From Elusimicrobiota bacterium (lineage in GTDB: Bacteria > Elusimicrobiota > Elusimicrobia > UBA1565): a stretch of DNA of 64,000 nt. Location: positions 82,746 to 146,745 of the forward strand of contig JACPXC010000038.1 in assembly GCA_016196755.1 (NCBI GenBank), read 5' to 3'. The notes beneath the pieces are model-generated. The model saw only the letters and a list, made by a program, of their open reading frames with translations. It was not told the origin of the DNA and did not search any database. Below, in pieces: positions 7,611 through 15,851 of this stretch; position 1 is the stretch's first letter; every line of letters starts with the position of its first letter. The position numbers and the translations under genes are program-made.

Positions 7611-8707
7611 TGGAAGAGGTCGACGGCGTCGTCGTCGGCGCGGGGGTCGTCGGGCTGGCTACCGCCGCCCGCCTGGCCCGCCCCGGACGCTCGGTCGTCG
7701 TGCTCGAGCGCCATCCGGTCCACGGCACGGAGACCTCGAGCCGGAACTCCGAGGTCGTCCACGCCGGGCTCTACTACCCGCCGGGCTCGCTCAAGAGCCG
7801 GCTCTGCCACGAGGGCCGGCGGGCGCTCTACCGCCTGGCCGACACCGCCGGAATCTTCGTCAAGAAAGTCGGCAAGCTGGTCGTGGCGGTCGACCCCGCC
7901 GAGGCCGGCGGCCTGGCCGCGCTGGCCGACAAGGCGCGCGCCGCGGGGGCGGAGGGCCTGGCCCTGCTCGACGGGGGCGAGGCGCGGCGGCGGGTGCCCC
8001 AGCTCAAGGCGGAGGCCGCGCTCTGGAGCCCCGAGACCGGCATCGTGGACTCCGAGGAGCTCATGCGCCACTACATCGCCGTCGCCGAGGACGCCGGGGC
8101 GATGTTCCTGTTTAAGACCGCCCTTACCTCCGCCGAGCGCCGGGACGGCGCCTGGGTCCTGGGCCTCGATTCCGGAGAGACGGTGAGGGCCCGCTGGGTC
8201 GTCAACGCCGCCGGCCTCCATGGCGACGTCGTGGCGGCCCTGCCCGGCCTTGACGTCGATGCGGCCGGCTACCGGCTCCACCCCTGCAAGGGCGACTATT
8301 TCCGCATGAAGCGCCCGCCCGCCCTGCCCCACCTTGTCTACCCGATGCCGGGGCGCCACGGCCTCGGCGTCCACCTGACCCTGGAGCGGGGCGGGGGCGT
8401 CCGCCTGGGACCCGACGCCTGCTTCGTCGACTCCCACGACTACGCCGTCGACGCCGCCAAAGCCGCCGAGTTTGCCGCCGCCGTGTCGCGCTATTGGCCC
8501 GGCGTGCGCGCCGAGGACCTGCTCCCCGACCAGTCCGGCATCCGGCCCAAGCTCTCCGGCCCCAAGGACGCCTGGCGCGACTTCGTGGTGGCGGAGGAGT
8601 CCGCGCGGGGATTTCCCGGCTGGGTCAACCTGCTCGGCATCGAGTCCCCCGGCCTGACCGCTTCGCCCGCCATCGCCGAGATGACCGCTTCCCTCCTCGA
8701 TGCTTAG
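7610..8707 (+). CDS. FAD-dependent oxidoreductase, L-2-hydroxyglutarate oxidase-like
   Basis: This 365-residue protein of the DAO fold has the dinucleotide-binding stretch VVVGAGVVGLATAARLA at the amino end and the hallmark block TSSRNSEVVHAGLYYPPGSLK that marks the LhgO/YgaF group. GVHLTLERGGGVRLGPDA and QSGIRPKLSGP also fit. The reaction is probably oxidation of L-2-hydroxyglutarate, or a related 2-hydroxyacid, to the keto acid with FAD. Carboxy-terminal IESPGLTASPAIAEM closes the FAD domain. The GTG start overlaps the previous stop by one base and the end overlaps the ROK kinase start. The exact substrate is inferred from the family. Confidence 0.85.
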   Translation: MEEVDGVVVGAGVVGLATAARLARPGRSVVVLERHPVHGTETSSRNSEVVHAGLYYPPGSLKSRLCHEGRRALYRLADTAGIFVKKVGKLVVAVDPAEAGGLAALADKARAAGAEGLALLDGGEARRRVPQLKAEAALWSPETGIVDSEELMRHYIAVAEDAGAMFLFKTALTSAERRDGAWVLGLDSGETVRARWVVNAAGLHGDVVAALPGLDVDAAGYRLHPCKGDYFRMKRPPALPHLVYPMPGRHGLGVHLTLERGGGVRLGPDACFVDSHDYAVDAAKAAEFAAAVSRYWPGVRAEDLLPDQSGIRPKLSGPKDAWRDFVVAEESARGFPGWVNLLGIESPGLTASPAIAEMTASLLDA

Positions 8708-9578
8708 GATCGGCGTCGATCTGGGCGGCACCAAGATCGAGGCCCTGGCCCTGGAGCCGGACGGCGCCGAGCTCAAGCGCCTGCGCGCCCCCACTCCGGC
8801 GGGCGACTACGCCGCGACGGTCGAAGCCGTGGCCGCCATAGTCGAGCGCCTGGAGGCAGAGCTGGCCGCCCGCTCGCCGGCCGTCGGCGTCGGCATCCCG
8901 GGGGCTATCGACCCGCGCACCGGCCTCATCCACAACGCCAACTCGACCTGCCTCATCGGCAAGCCCTTCGACCGCGACCTGGCCGCTCGGCTGGCCCGCC
9001 CGGTGCGCCTCGCCAACGACGCCGACTGTTTCGCGCTCTCCGAGGCCGCCGACGGCGCCGCGGCCGGCCGGCGTACCGTGTTCGGCGTCATCCTCGGCAC
9101 CGGCGTGGGCGGGGGCCTGGTCGTCGACGGCAAGCTCGTCACCGGCCCCAACCATATCCAAGGAGAATGGGGCCACAACCCCCTGCCGTGGCCCGAGGAC
9201 GACGAACGGCCGGGGCCCGAGTGCTACTGCGGACGGCGGGGCTGCGTGGAGACCTTCCTTTCAGGGCCCGGTTTAAAGCGCGAACTAGGCGTCGAGCCCG
9301 CGGAAGCGATACGACGCGCCGCGGCCGGCGACGCAGCCTGCGAGGCGGGCCTGCGCCGCTATGAGGACAGGCTGGCCCGCGCGCTGGCCGTGGTCATCAA
9401 CATACTCGACCCGCATGCCATCGTGCTGGGCGGCGGGCTCTCGAACGTCGACCGGCTCTACGCCCGCGTCCCGCCGCTCTGGAAGGTCCGGGTGTTCTGC
9501 GCCGAGCCGGCCACCGAGCTCCTCAAGGCCAAGTTCGGGGACTCGAGCGGCGTGCGCGGCGCGGCCTGGCTGGTCTAG
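8700..9578 (+). CDS. ROK-family sugar kinase
   Basis: This 292-residue kinase has the ASKHA phosphate loop IGVDLGGTKIE at the amino end, a second ATP-binding stretch ILGTGVGGGLVVDGK, the sugar-binding loop GEWGHNPL and the zinc-binding ROK signature ECYCGRRGCVETFLSGPG. It probably phosphorylates fructose, glucose or an N-acetyl hexosamine in the cytoplasm. No HTH domain is present, so it is an enzyme and not a repressor. It begins eight bases before the end of the FAD oxidoreductase gene and is the last gene of this rightward run. The substrate is not decided. Confidence 0.88.
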   Translation: MLRIGVDLGGTKIEALALEPDGAELKRLRAPTPAGDYAATVEAVAAIVERLEAELAARSPAVGVGIPGAIDPRTGLIHNANSTCLIGKPFDRDLAARLARPVRLANDADCFALSEAADGAAAGRRTVFGVILGTGVGGGLVVDGKLVTGPNHIQGEWGHNPLPWPEDDERPGPECYCGRRGCVETFLSGPGLKRELGVEPAEAIRRAAAGDAACEAGLRRYEDRLARALAVVINILDPHAIVLGGGLSNVDRLYARVPPLWKVRVFCAEPATELLKAKFGDSSGVRGAAWLV

Positions 9579-9601
9579 ACCCCACTGCGGTGTCAGTCAT
9601 T

Positions 9602-9620
9602 GCGTTGCGTTACGCAACGC
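9602..9620. other. Perfect palindrome between convergent genes
   Basis: GCGTTGCGT and ACGCAACGC are separated by one base, in the 48-base gap between the ROK kinase and the convergent glycosyltransferase. There is no T tract on either side, so this is only a candidate bidirectional stop or a repeat site. Confidence 0.35.
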
Positions 9621-9626
9621 GCGCGG

Positions 9627-11177
9627 TCATCGAACTTCGAAGAATCGGAACTCCTCGAGCGGCTCCGTCGACACGGAGTAAGGCAGGAAGCCGAAGGTGT
9701 TCGAGTAGAAGCCGCCCTGCCCGTCCCAGCCGCTGATCAGGCGCAGAGGCAGGCGATGCTCCACCCGCCGCCGGACGGCGGTCTCGGGCACGCCGTCCGG
9801 CGGGAACGCCACGTTGGAGTTGACGCGCGGGATGACGGCCAGGTCTCCCGCCTTCGCTTGCTCCCAGCCGCCGCGGCCGCGGTCGATCTGGCGCGCCCCG
9901 GCGGCATCCATGTATTGCTGAAAGCCCCAGTGGCCCGAATACCAGACCGCCCGACCGCGGTCGAGGAACTCTTCCTTTATAAGAACAGCTTGCTCGCGCT
10001 GGGCGGCGGCGTAGCGATAATCGACCGCCGAGAGGCCGGCCGACAGAAGGCAGGATAAGGCCAGCGCGGCCGCCAAGACGTTCCGGCGCTCCAGGCGCTC
10101 GCAGGCGGCGAAGACCAGCGGCGGGACCAGGAACATGCTCAGACGCGCCAGCACGGACCAGTAGACCACGGCCAGCAGGAAGAGCACCGCGCCCGCCCAG
10201 GCGGTCCATACGGCGCGGCCCCGGGCCAGCGAGACCAGGGTCCCCGCCGCCGCCGCGGCCAGGAAGGCCCCGAGCAGGCGGTCGGCCAGGCGGACGGCTT
10301 CGGTGTCGAAGATGGGAAGGAACAAAAGGGAAGCCAAGGCGGCGGCTACCCATGTTTTGCGCGAGGTTTCCCAACTCGGCCAGAACCAGAACAACGGGCT
10401 GGCCCCGCCGACGAAAGCCAGCACCGAGCGCAGCTTAAAGGGCGCCCACGGCCAGCGCGCGGCCTCGGCGCTGACCCGCCAGGCCGCTCCAAACGCCTCG
10501 CGGGCGGTCAGGGCGTCCCAAAGGAAGTAGGCGGCGATGCCCGAAATCGCCAGCGCCAGGTACGCCGCGATGCGCCGCCAGCCGACGCCGTTCTGGCTCA
10601 GGAGCACGACGGCAGGCGCCAAGAACAGGATGCCGGCGTACTTCGACAAGACCGCCAGCCCCAGGAGACCGGCGGAAGCCCACAACAGCGCGGCTCCGCC
10701 CGTCTCGAGGGCGGCCAGGAGCGCCCATAGCCCGCAGAGCCCGAAAGCCGCCATCGGCTTCTCGGCCATGAGCAGCTGCATGTCGACCAGATACGCCGGC
10801 GCGGCGAGGCAGAGAAGGACCGGAAGCAGCGGCCGCTCGAGGAAGCGCCGCGCGATGGCGTAGAGCGCCGCGGCGCAGAGCGCGTCGAGCGGGAGGAAGC
10901 AGAGGCGCATCGTCCACTCGGCTCCGCCGGCGACCGAGGCCGCCGCGGCCAGCATATAGCCCCAGAGCGGCGGGGTGTTGTTTAGCGCCGCCATCGGCAT
11001 GGTCCAGCCGTACCAGTTGAAGGCGAAGCTCAGGGGATGGAGCGGGTCGGCCAGGATCTGGCTGGCCACGGCCAGGAAGAACGGCTCGTCGATGTGCCAG
11101 GCCTTGTCGAGGACGGGCAGAGCGGCCAGGACGGCGGCCCCGGCGGCCAGGGCCGCGGACTGCCGGGGTCTCAGCAT
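9627..11177 (-). CDS. GT-C type membrane glycosyltransferase (family 39/83-like)
   Basis: This 516-residue protein has about ten to twelve hydrophobic segments spread over the first 390 residues, and a periplasmic-type carboxy-terminal domain. Near the amino end is DEPFFL, matching the acidic catalytic motif in the first external loop of GT-C enzymes (dolichyl-phosphate-mannose mannosyltransferase or ArnT type). The stretch NNTPPLWGYMLA after it is also typical. It probably moves a sugar from a polyprenyl-phosphate donor to an envelope glycan, lipid or protein. It overlaps the 3' end of the upstream lipoprotein gene by seven bases. Donor and acceptor are unknown. Confidence 0.75.
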   Translation of the reverse strand: MLRPRQSAALAAGAAVLAALPVLDKAWHIDEPFFLAVASQILADPLHPLSFAFNWYGWTMPMAALNNTPPLWGYMLAAAASVAGGAEWTMRLCFLPLDALCAAALYAIARRFLERPLLPVLLCLAAPAYLVDMQLLMAEKPMAAFGLCGLWALLAALETGGAALLWASAGLLGLAVLSKYAGILFLAPAVVLLSQNGVGWRRIAAYLALAISGIAAYFLWDALTAREAFGAAWRVSAEAARWPWAPFKLRSVLAFVGGASPLFWFWPSWETSRKTWVAAALASLLFLPIFDTEAVRLADRLLGAFLAAAAAGTLVSLARGRAVWTAWAGAVLFLLAVVYWSVLARLSMFLVPPLVFAACERLERRNVLAAALALSCLLSAGLSAVDYRYAAAQREQAVLIKEEFLDRGRAVWYSGHWGFQQYMDAAGARQIDRGRGGWEQAKAGDLAVIPRVNSNVAFPPDGVPETAVRRRVEHRLPLRLISGWDGQGGFYSNTFGFLPYSVSTEPLEEFRFFEVR

Positions 11178-11923
11178 CCCCGAGGATAGGCCGCCGTCAG
11201 CCGAAAATGGCCGGCCTCGTCGTAAAGCTCCTTCCAGAGGAATAGGACGGCGGGAGACTTCACTTCGACATAGTCCGGCGCCGGGTCGCCGCAGGACATG
11301 TCGCTGGGAACCTCGTCGCGCAGCAGCAGACCGGCGGGCGTCGCCTTCTCCAGCGTCAATTTGTCGTCGTTGAGACTGTAGACCGTCCCCGCGGTCAACG
11401 GGTCGTAGACGTCAGGCTCCGTCCCCAGGCCGGCCTTCAGGTTCACCCATGCCGGCCGAGGGAACGGACGGGACGGCAACAGCACCCAGTCGCCTTTCCG
11501 ATCGAGGATCGTGTGGTCGGAAAGGGGACCATACCCCCAATCGGGGTCGTACTGATCGGGCTGGAAGAGGACGCCGCTCTTCGACCCCGCGGGGACGAAC
11601 GAATAGCTCAGACCTTTGCCGGGAGCGGCGGTCAGGATCAGCGCGCCCAGCCGCGCGGAGAGGGGGTCGGGCTTGGCGTGGAGGGCAAGGCTCCAAGACG
11701 TCGATTGCAGCTTTTCCCGCCGGCAGGCCTCCCTACGCTCGGCAGCCAGGGACTCCGGGCAGAGTTCGGCGAGCCTGTTCTCGTTCTCGAGGTTTTCGAG
11801 GGTGCTCTGGTTCCAAAGCCGGACCAAACGCGGATGAGCCAGGCGAGGCGCCTCGGCCGAGCAGGCGGCTGCCGCCAGGAGGCATGCCGCGCCCGCAAGC
11901 AGTATCCGGACGCCTGGTCTCAT
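11171..11923 (-). CDS. Lipoprotein of unknown function
   Basis: This 250-residue protein begins MRPGVRILLAGAACLLAAAAC, a signal peptide ending in a lipobox-like cysteine. The mature part has no motif I recognise. It contains paired cysteines (CPESLAAERREAC; SCGDPAPDY; a terminal Cys) and beta-rich segments such as KGLSYSFVPAGSKSGVLF. It is followed with a seven-base overlap by the GT-C glycosyltransferase, and an envelope role is the only inference that context allows. The gap to the cupin gene upstream is seven bases, so the three genes may be co-transcribed. Confidence 0.65.
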   Translation of the reverse strand: MRPGVRILLAGAACLLAAAACSAEAPRLAHPRLVRLWNQSTLENLENENRLAELCPESLAAERREACRREKLQSTSWSLALHAKPDPLSARLGALILTAAPGKGLSYSFVPAGSKSGVLFQPDQYDPDWGYGPLSDHTILDRKGDWVLLPSRPFPRPAWVNLKAGLGTEPDVYDPLTAGTVYSLNDDKLTLEKATPAGLLLRDEVPSDMSCGDPAPDYVEVKSPAVLFLWKELYDEAGHFRLTAAYPRGC

Positions 11924-11930
11924 GTCTCCT

Positions 11931-12407
11931 CTATTCGCAGATGTGGCAAACGCCCAGGCCGTCGACCGCCTGGGGGCGGTCGCGCTCGGCGTTGACGACG
12001 CAGAGAAAGCCGAACGGCTCCTTGGCGTCGTCCGGGCAGCGGAACTGGTGCGGCTCCGAAGGCGAGACGTAGACCACGTCGCCGAAGGAGACCTTCCAGA
12101 TGTAGCAGCCGGCCTGGGCCTCGCCCGTGCCGCGCATCGGGATGACGACGTGCTCGTGCTCGTGCTTCTCGAGCGTGCTGTAGCCGCCGGGCTCGATCTC
12201 GAAGTAGCGCACGTGGAACTTGACCGACTCGCCGCGCTTGCCGGCCAGCTCGCGGCGCGTGATGCCCTTCCAGGAGTCGGAATCGGCCTTGTAGTCCTCT
12301 TTGATGACGTCCTTCCACTGGAAGCCCTCGAGAAAGCGTATGACCTTGCTGTGGTTGCCGTCGATGGGCGGCGGCGGCGGGGCTTTACGCACGGCTGGGT
12401 CGGCCAT
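11931..12407 (-). CDS. Single-domain cupin protein
   Basis: This 158-residue protein has one cupin barrel. Motif 1 is visible as GGYSTLEKHEHEHVVIPMRG near residues 74-93, with three His and Glu residues for a metal site, and motif 2 as FGDVVYVSPSEPHQF near 107-121. The carboxy terminus ends in CHICE, a pair of cysteines that could be redox active or bind metal. It lies about 275 bases from a RuBisCO-like protein on the same strand. In Rhodospirillum rubrum a cupin methylsulfurylase works next to a RuBisCO-like isomerase in methylthioadenosine salvage, so a shared pathway is possible. That link is inference only. Confidence 0.75.
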   Translation of the reverse strand: MADPAVRKAPPPPPIDGNHSKVIRFLEGFQWKDVIKEDYKADSDSWKGITRRELAGKRGESVKFHVRYFEIEPGGYSTLEKHEHEHVVIPMRGTGEAQAGCYIWKVSFGDVVYVSPSEPHQFRCPDDAKEPFGFLCVVNAERDRPQAVDGLGVCHICE

Positions 12408-12533
12408 TCGAAGAGAATACCAGAAACTAGATTCCGGTGTGCCTGGGCCCTTCAGGGAAGGCCCTCCAAGGACCTAGGACCCTGTGCCGTCCGGGCTTCG
12501 CCCGCAATCCTTTCGGAGAGTTCGGAGGAACCA

Positions 12534-12710
12534 ATGGCCTTCAACAAAGTCACCCTGTGCAAGCTCAGCGCGGATTATTGTCCGACCATCGAACAGATGG
12601 AGGACGGCAAGATCCGCATCGGTGAGAACGGCGAGTTCGCCTACCTCACCACGGACCAGTGGAACATCTTCATCGACAACGTCAAGGCGGGCAAACTCGA
12701 CCGGATCTAG
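12534..12710 (+). CDS. Small 58-residue protein, DUF397-like carboxy half
   Basis: A short gene with a strong ribosome site (GGAGG, seven bases before the ATG) encodes 58 residues rich in aromatic and acidic residues. Its second half, YLTTDQWNIFIDNVKAGKLD, closely resembles the carboxy-terminal pattern of DUF397 proteins (a Trp, then FxxxVKxGxxD). Those are small partners of XRE regulators, best known in Actinobacteria. No XRE gene is beside it here. The leader (12411-12533) contains GC-rich hairpins, one at 12445-12464. Its 3' end overlaps the RuBisCO-like gene tail to tail by 29 bases. Function is unknown. Confidence 0.6.
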   Translation: MAFNKVTLCKLSADYCPTIEQMEDGKIRIGENGEFAYLTTDQWNIFIDNVKAGKLDRI

Positions 12711-13824
12711 ACGGAAACAGCCCGCCGATAGCCTCGATAAAGGCCTTAGTCGCCTCGTAGACGCTCCTGTCGTGCGACAGAAGTCCGCCGCCGACGAGGA
12801 ACATCGAGTCGACGCCGTAGACGGCGGCCAGCCCCGGCAGGCTCGTGTAGGTCATGCCTCCGGCCGGCGCGGGGAACGCGGGAGCCAGGCGTCCCAACGG
12901 CCCGTGCAGGGCGCGCGAGACGTCGCGGCACTCTTCCTTAGTGAAGCCAAAGCGGCCCCCCGGGCTCGGGAAGATCGAGGCGTCGCAGCCGGCCAGGCGG
13001 AACAGCGTGCCCAACAGCAGAGCGGGCGTGACGCCGTGGCTGCGATCCGAGAAGAAGGTGCCGGTGAACGAGGGGTGCGCGAGGACGACGAGCTTCTTCT
13101 TAGCCGCCAGGCTGCGCACCGTGTCGAGCCCGAGCAGCATGGGCGGAGCCAGGACGCCCTTTGCCCCGGCCTTGAGGACGGCGTCGACCCGGGCCTCGAG
13201 CTCGTCGGCGGGGCCGCAGAGGATGGGGCAGTAGACGGCCTTCGTCTTGGCCTTCGCGTTGCCCTTGTCGACCGCGGCCTGGACGCGCTTGACCCTTTCG
13301 GCGAAGGCCTTGAGGTCGGCGTCGCAGAGATTCTGGTCGTCTTTCAAGACGTCCCCACCGCCGCGGACGAAATCGTAGGCCAGCGTCTCGAACTCCGAGA
13401 TAGGGGCGCCGCTGGGCTTGAGCGCCGTGGCCAATAGCGGCCGGTCATGGACGTCCACGAGCTTGCGCAGGCCCGCCAGGCCGTAGTTGGGCCCCTTGAA
13501 ACGCGCGAGGAACGCCGGCGGCAGCTCGAGGTCGACGAGCCGGATGCCCTGCTGGAGCGAGACGTTTCCGTAGACGAGGTTGAGCAGGCGCGGCAGTTCC
13601 CAACCCGAGAGCTCGGGCTCGTAGGCGATGCGCGCCTTGAAGAGCTCCGGGCCTCCGCCCGGCACGACCTCGAGCACCTTGCCGACCACGCGGCGCTCGA
13701 TGTCGGGCGTGATCAGCGACTCCGGCACCTCGACGGTCTGCTCGACCGCGACCTGGCGCGCCGCCCGGGCCGCCTCGGCGGCGGGGCGCGCCAGCACGTA
13801 GGTGGCGACGATCTTATCGGACAT
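12682..13824 (-). CDS. RuBisCO-like protein (form IV type)
   Basis: This 380-residue protein aligns with the RuBisCO large-subunit fold. It has an amino-terminal alpha/beta domain, then RPLLATALKPSG (keeping the first catalytic Lys but with Ser for the second), GGDVLKDDQNL (keeping the carbamylated Lys and Asp but with Gln for Glu), LAHPSF, and the phosphate-binding AGGMTYTSLP and LVGGGLLSHD. The flexible loop-6 Lys is absent. True carbon fixation is therefore unlikely. Family members of form IV act as enolases or isomerases in methionine salvage and related sugar-phosphate chemistry. It is transcribed with the upstream symporter gene (11-base overlap), and a cupin lies nearby. Confidence 0.88.
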   Translation of the reverse strand: MSDKIVATYVLARPAAEAARAARQVAVEQTVEVPESLITPDIERRVVGKVLEVVPGGGPELFKARIAYEPELSGWELPRLLNLVYGNVSLQQGIRLVDLELPPAFLARFKGPNYGLAGLRKLVDVHDRPLLATALKPSGAPISEFETLAYDFVRGGGDVLKDDQNLCDADLKAFAERVKRVQAAVDKGNAKAKTKAVYCPILCGPADELEARVDAVLKAGAKGVLAPPMLLGLDTVRSLAAKKKLVVLAHPSFTGTFFSDRSHGVTPALLLGTLFRLAGCDASIFPSPGGRFGFTKEECRDVSRALHGPLGRLAPAFPAPAGGMTYTSLPGLAAVYGVDSMFLVGGGLLSHDRSVYEATKAFIEAIGGLFPSRSGRVCPP

Positions 13825-14998
13825 CGAGGACGATGGAGACGACCATGTCGCTTAAGGCGTTGACGACCGAGCGCAGGCGGGCGACGATCCAGTCGACGGT
13901 GAGGAGGAGCGGCAGGATCTCCATCGGCAGGCCGAGCGTGGCCATGACCAAGGACAGGGATACGATGCCGGCCTCCGGCACGCCGGCGATCCCGATCGCC
14001 GCCACCATGCAGGAGACCGCGGCCAGGACCTGCTGGGAGAGCGTCAGATGGATGCCGTAAGCCTGGGCCACGAAGAGCACGGCCATGGCCTCATAGAGGA
14101 TGATGCCGTCGTTGTTGAGGTTGGTCCCCACGCAAGCGCCCAGCGCCGAGGACTGCCGGGAGACGCCGAGCCGGTCGAGCGCCTTGAGCGTCAGCGGCAG
14201 AGTGGCCAGGCTGGAGTTGACCCCGAAAGCGTAGGCCAGGGTCTCGCGGACCTCGGACCAAAAACGCCTGAGCGGGATGCGGGCGTAGACCGCTACCCAG
14301 AGCTGGTAGACGACGCCGACGTGGATGGAGAAGCCCAGGACCGCCACCGCCACGTAGGCGGCCAGACCTTTGAGGGGGGCCAGCCCGTACTCCCCCACCG
14401 AGCGCGCCACCACACCGAACACGGCCAGCGGGACCAGCGCCACGATCCAGCCCAGCACCGCCTCGACGGCCGCAAGCAGTCCGGAGAGCAGTCCTTCCAA
14501 CTGCTTAAGTCCGAGTAGGGTCTCGGCATCGGCGCGGCCGCGCGCCGCGCGCAGGCCGGCCCCGAAGAGGATCGCCACGACGACGATGGACAGGATGTTG
14601 CCGCTCACGAACGGCTCGACGAAGCTGGCGGGGACGAAGGAGTTGAGGACCTTGGCCGCGTCTAGCGGCTGGACCGCGGGGAACCCGCCTTTGGCCCCGG
14701 ATAGGCCGGCGAAGTCCAAATGCTCGCCGGGACGCAGGAGGTTCGAGAGCGTCAGGCCCAGCCCGAGCGCCAGGGAGGCGTTGAAGGTGGCGATGCAGGC
14801 CATGCGGGCCCCGTCGCGCGGGCGGACCTCGGTCTTCACGATGGCCTGCACGATGGACAGGAACAGGAGCGGCGCCGCTACGGCCTTGATGAGGGTGATG
14901 ACGAGCTTGCCGATCTCGCCCAGCGGCTCCGCGCGCGGGCCCAAGACCGCCCCCAGGACGCCGCCCAGGAGCATGGCGACGGCGATGCGCAGGGCCAT
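13814..14998 (-). CDS. Dicarboxylate/amino acid:cation symporter (DAACS family)
   Basis: This 394-residue membrane protein has about eight transmembrane segments and two re-entrant loops. Family motifs include AYAFGVNSSLATLPLTL, where the usual serine-rich loop sits, and GTNLNNDGIILYEA, corresponding to the conserved Asn/Met-Asp-Gly-Thr loop. It is a relative of GltP and DctA and should move glutamate or C4-dicarboxylate-like anions with Na+ or H+. The ATG at 14998 is used. An in-frame TTG at 15034 would add 12 residues but lies beside the -10 box. Its end overlaps the RuBisCO-like gene start, so it may supply that enzyme's substrate. Confidence 0.85.
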   Translation of the reverse strand: MALRIAVAMLLGGVLGAVLGPRAEPLGEIGKLVITLIKAVAAPLLFLSIVQAIVKTEVRPRDGARMACIATFNASLALGLGLTLSNLLRPGEHLDFAGLSGAKGGFPAVQPLDAAKVLNSFVPASFVEPFVSGNILSIVVVAILFGAGLRAARGRADAETLLGLKQLEGLLSGLLAAVEAVLGWIVALVPLAVFGVVARSVGEYGLAPLKGLAAYVAVAVLGFSIHVGVVYQLWVAVYARIPLRRFWSEVRETLAYAFGVNSSLATLPLTLKALDRLGVSRQSSALGACVGTNLNNDGIILYEAMAVLFVAQAYGIHLTLSQQVLAAVSCMVAAIGIAGVPEAGIVSLSLVMATLGLPMEILPLLLTVDWIVARLRSVVNALSDMVVSIVLDVR

Positions 14999-15022
14999 CG
15001 AGGAGCGGGACACCAAGGGGAT

Positions 15023-15028
15023 TATAAT
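15023..15028. promoter_or_regulatory. Bidirectional -10 box between divergent genes
   Basis: The gap between the symporter (leftward) and the lipoprotein (rightward) contains ATTATAATAT, which offers TATAAT on both strands. The rightward start codon (GTG 15042) lies 13 bases past it. No good -35 hexamer is evident on either strand. Confidence 0.4.
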
Positions 15029-15041
15029 ATTCAATTACGCG

Positions 15042-15851
15042 GTGACTCTCCGATCCCTGGCCCTGGCGGCCGCCGCGTTGGCGACAGCCGCTTGCGCGAC
15101 CCCGCCCCCGCCGATCCCCGCCGTCATCCTGCCGGGGCTCGAGCGGCGCGTGGAGCCGGCGAAGAACCCGGCCGCACCGGCCGCACCGGCTCCCGCACCG
15201 CTTGCCCTGGAGGTCTCCACCGCCGCAGTCCGCCTGCCGACCTGGAGCACCGCGCCGCCGCCCGAGCCGCCCGGCCCCGCGCCCCGGCCTCCGGCCCCGA
15301 TCGTCCCCACGCCCGGCGGACGCTTCGCCTACCTATCCGACCGGCTCTATTTCGAGCTCCCGCGCGGCTGGAAGGCCCCGGTGACGGCCCCGGGCGGGGC
15401 GACGATCGTGGACGGCGCCGGGCGCTCAGCGGCCACGGCGGCGTACCACCCCGAGGGCTCCCCTGCCTACGACGACCCCGAGGCCTACCGCGCCCGCCTG
15501 CGCAGCCAGGGCTCCATCGAGGACTCGGCCCACCTGGAGACCGTCACGCTCTCGGGCCGCTTCGGCACGCGCCGGCGCTGGACGACGCACCGCTACAAGG
15601 GTTCCTGGCACAAGCTCGGCGAGAAGGAGGAGGTCCTCTACACCGAGGCCATCCTCATCCCCGACCCCAAGGGCATCTACATCTTCTCCTTCAAGGCCCT
15701 GAAGACCGAGTTCTCCGCGCGGCGCGCGGGCTTCGCGGAGCTCTTGCGGAGCGTCCGCCTGCCCAGGCCCGACGGGCCGATGCCGCTCCCCGACCCCAAG
15801 AGCCGCCGCCTGGCGGTGGCGGCTTGGGACGAGCCGCCTAGCCGGCCTTGA
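15042..15851 (+). CDS. Proline-rich lipoprotein of unknown function
   Basis: This 269-residue protein starts at a GTG. It has a signal peptide ending in a lipobox (AAALATAACATPP), then a long Pro/Ala-rich linker to about residue 90, then a compact domain with RLYFELPRGWKAP, TTHRYKGSWHKLGEKEEVLYTEAILIPDPKGIYIFSFKA and a terminal helix. The layout suggests an outer-membrane lipoprotein whose domain is held out on a flexible stalk. I do not recognise the domain. The 3' end overlaps potD tail to tail by 14 bases. Confidence 0.65.
   Translation: MTLRSLALAAAALATAACATPPPPIPAVILPGLERRVEPAKNPAAPAAPAPAPLALEVSTAAVRLPTWSTAPPPEPPGPAPRPPAPIVPTPGGRFAYLSDRLYFELPRGWKAPVTAPGGATIVDGAGRSAATAAYHPEGSPAYDDPEAYRARLRSQGSIEDSAHLETVTLSGRFGTRRRWTTHRYKGSWHKLGEKEEVLYTEAILIPDPKGIYIFSFKALKTEFSARRAGFAELLRSVRLPRPDGPMPLPDPKSRRLAVAAWDEPPSRP

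Noticed and set aside
9602..9620. A standard intrinsic terminator between the convergent ROK kinase and glycosyltransferase genes
   Set aside because: The stem is perfect but no T tract follows on either strand, so it is listed only as a palindrome.
12682..13824. A functional carbon-fixing RuBisCO
   Set aside because: Several catalytic residues are missing or replaced (second Lys, metal-binding Glu, loop-6 Lys), and no phosphoribulokinase or small subunit is near.
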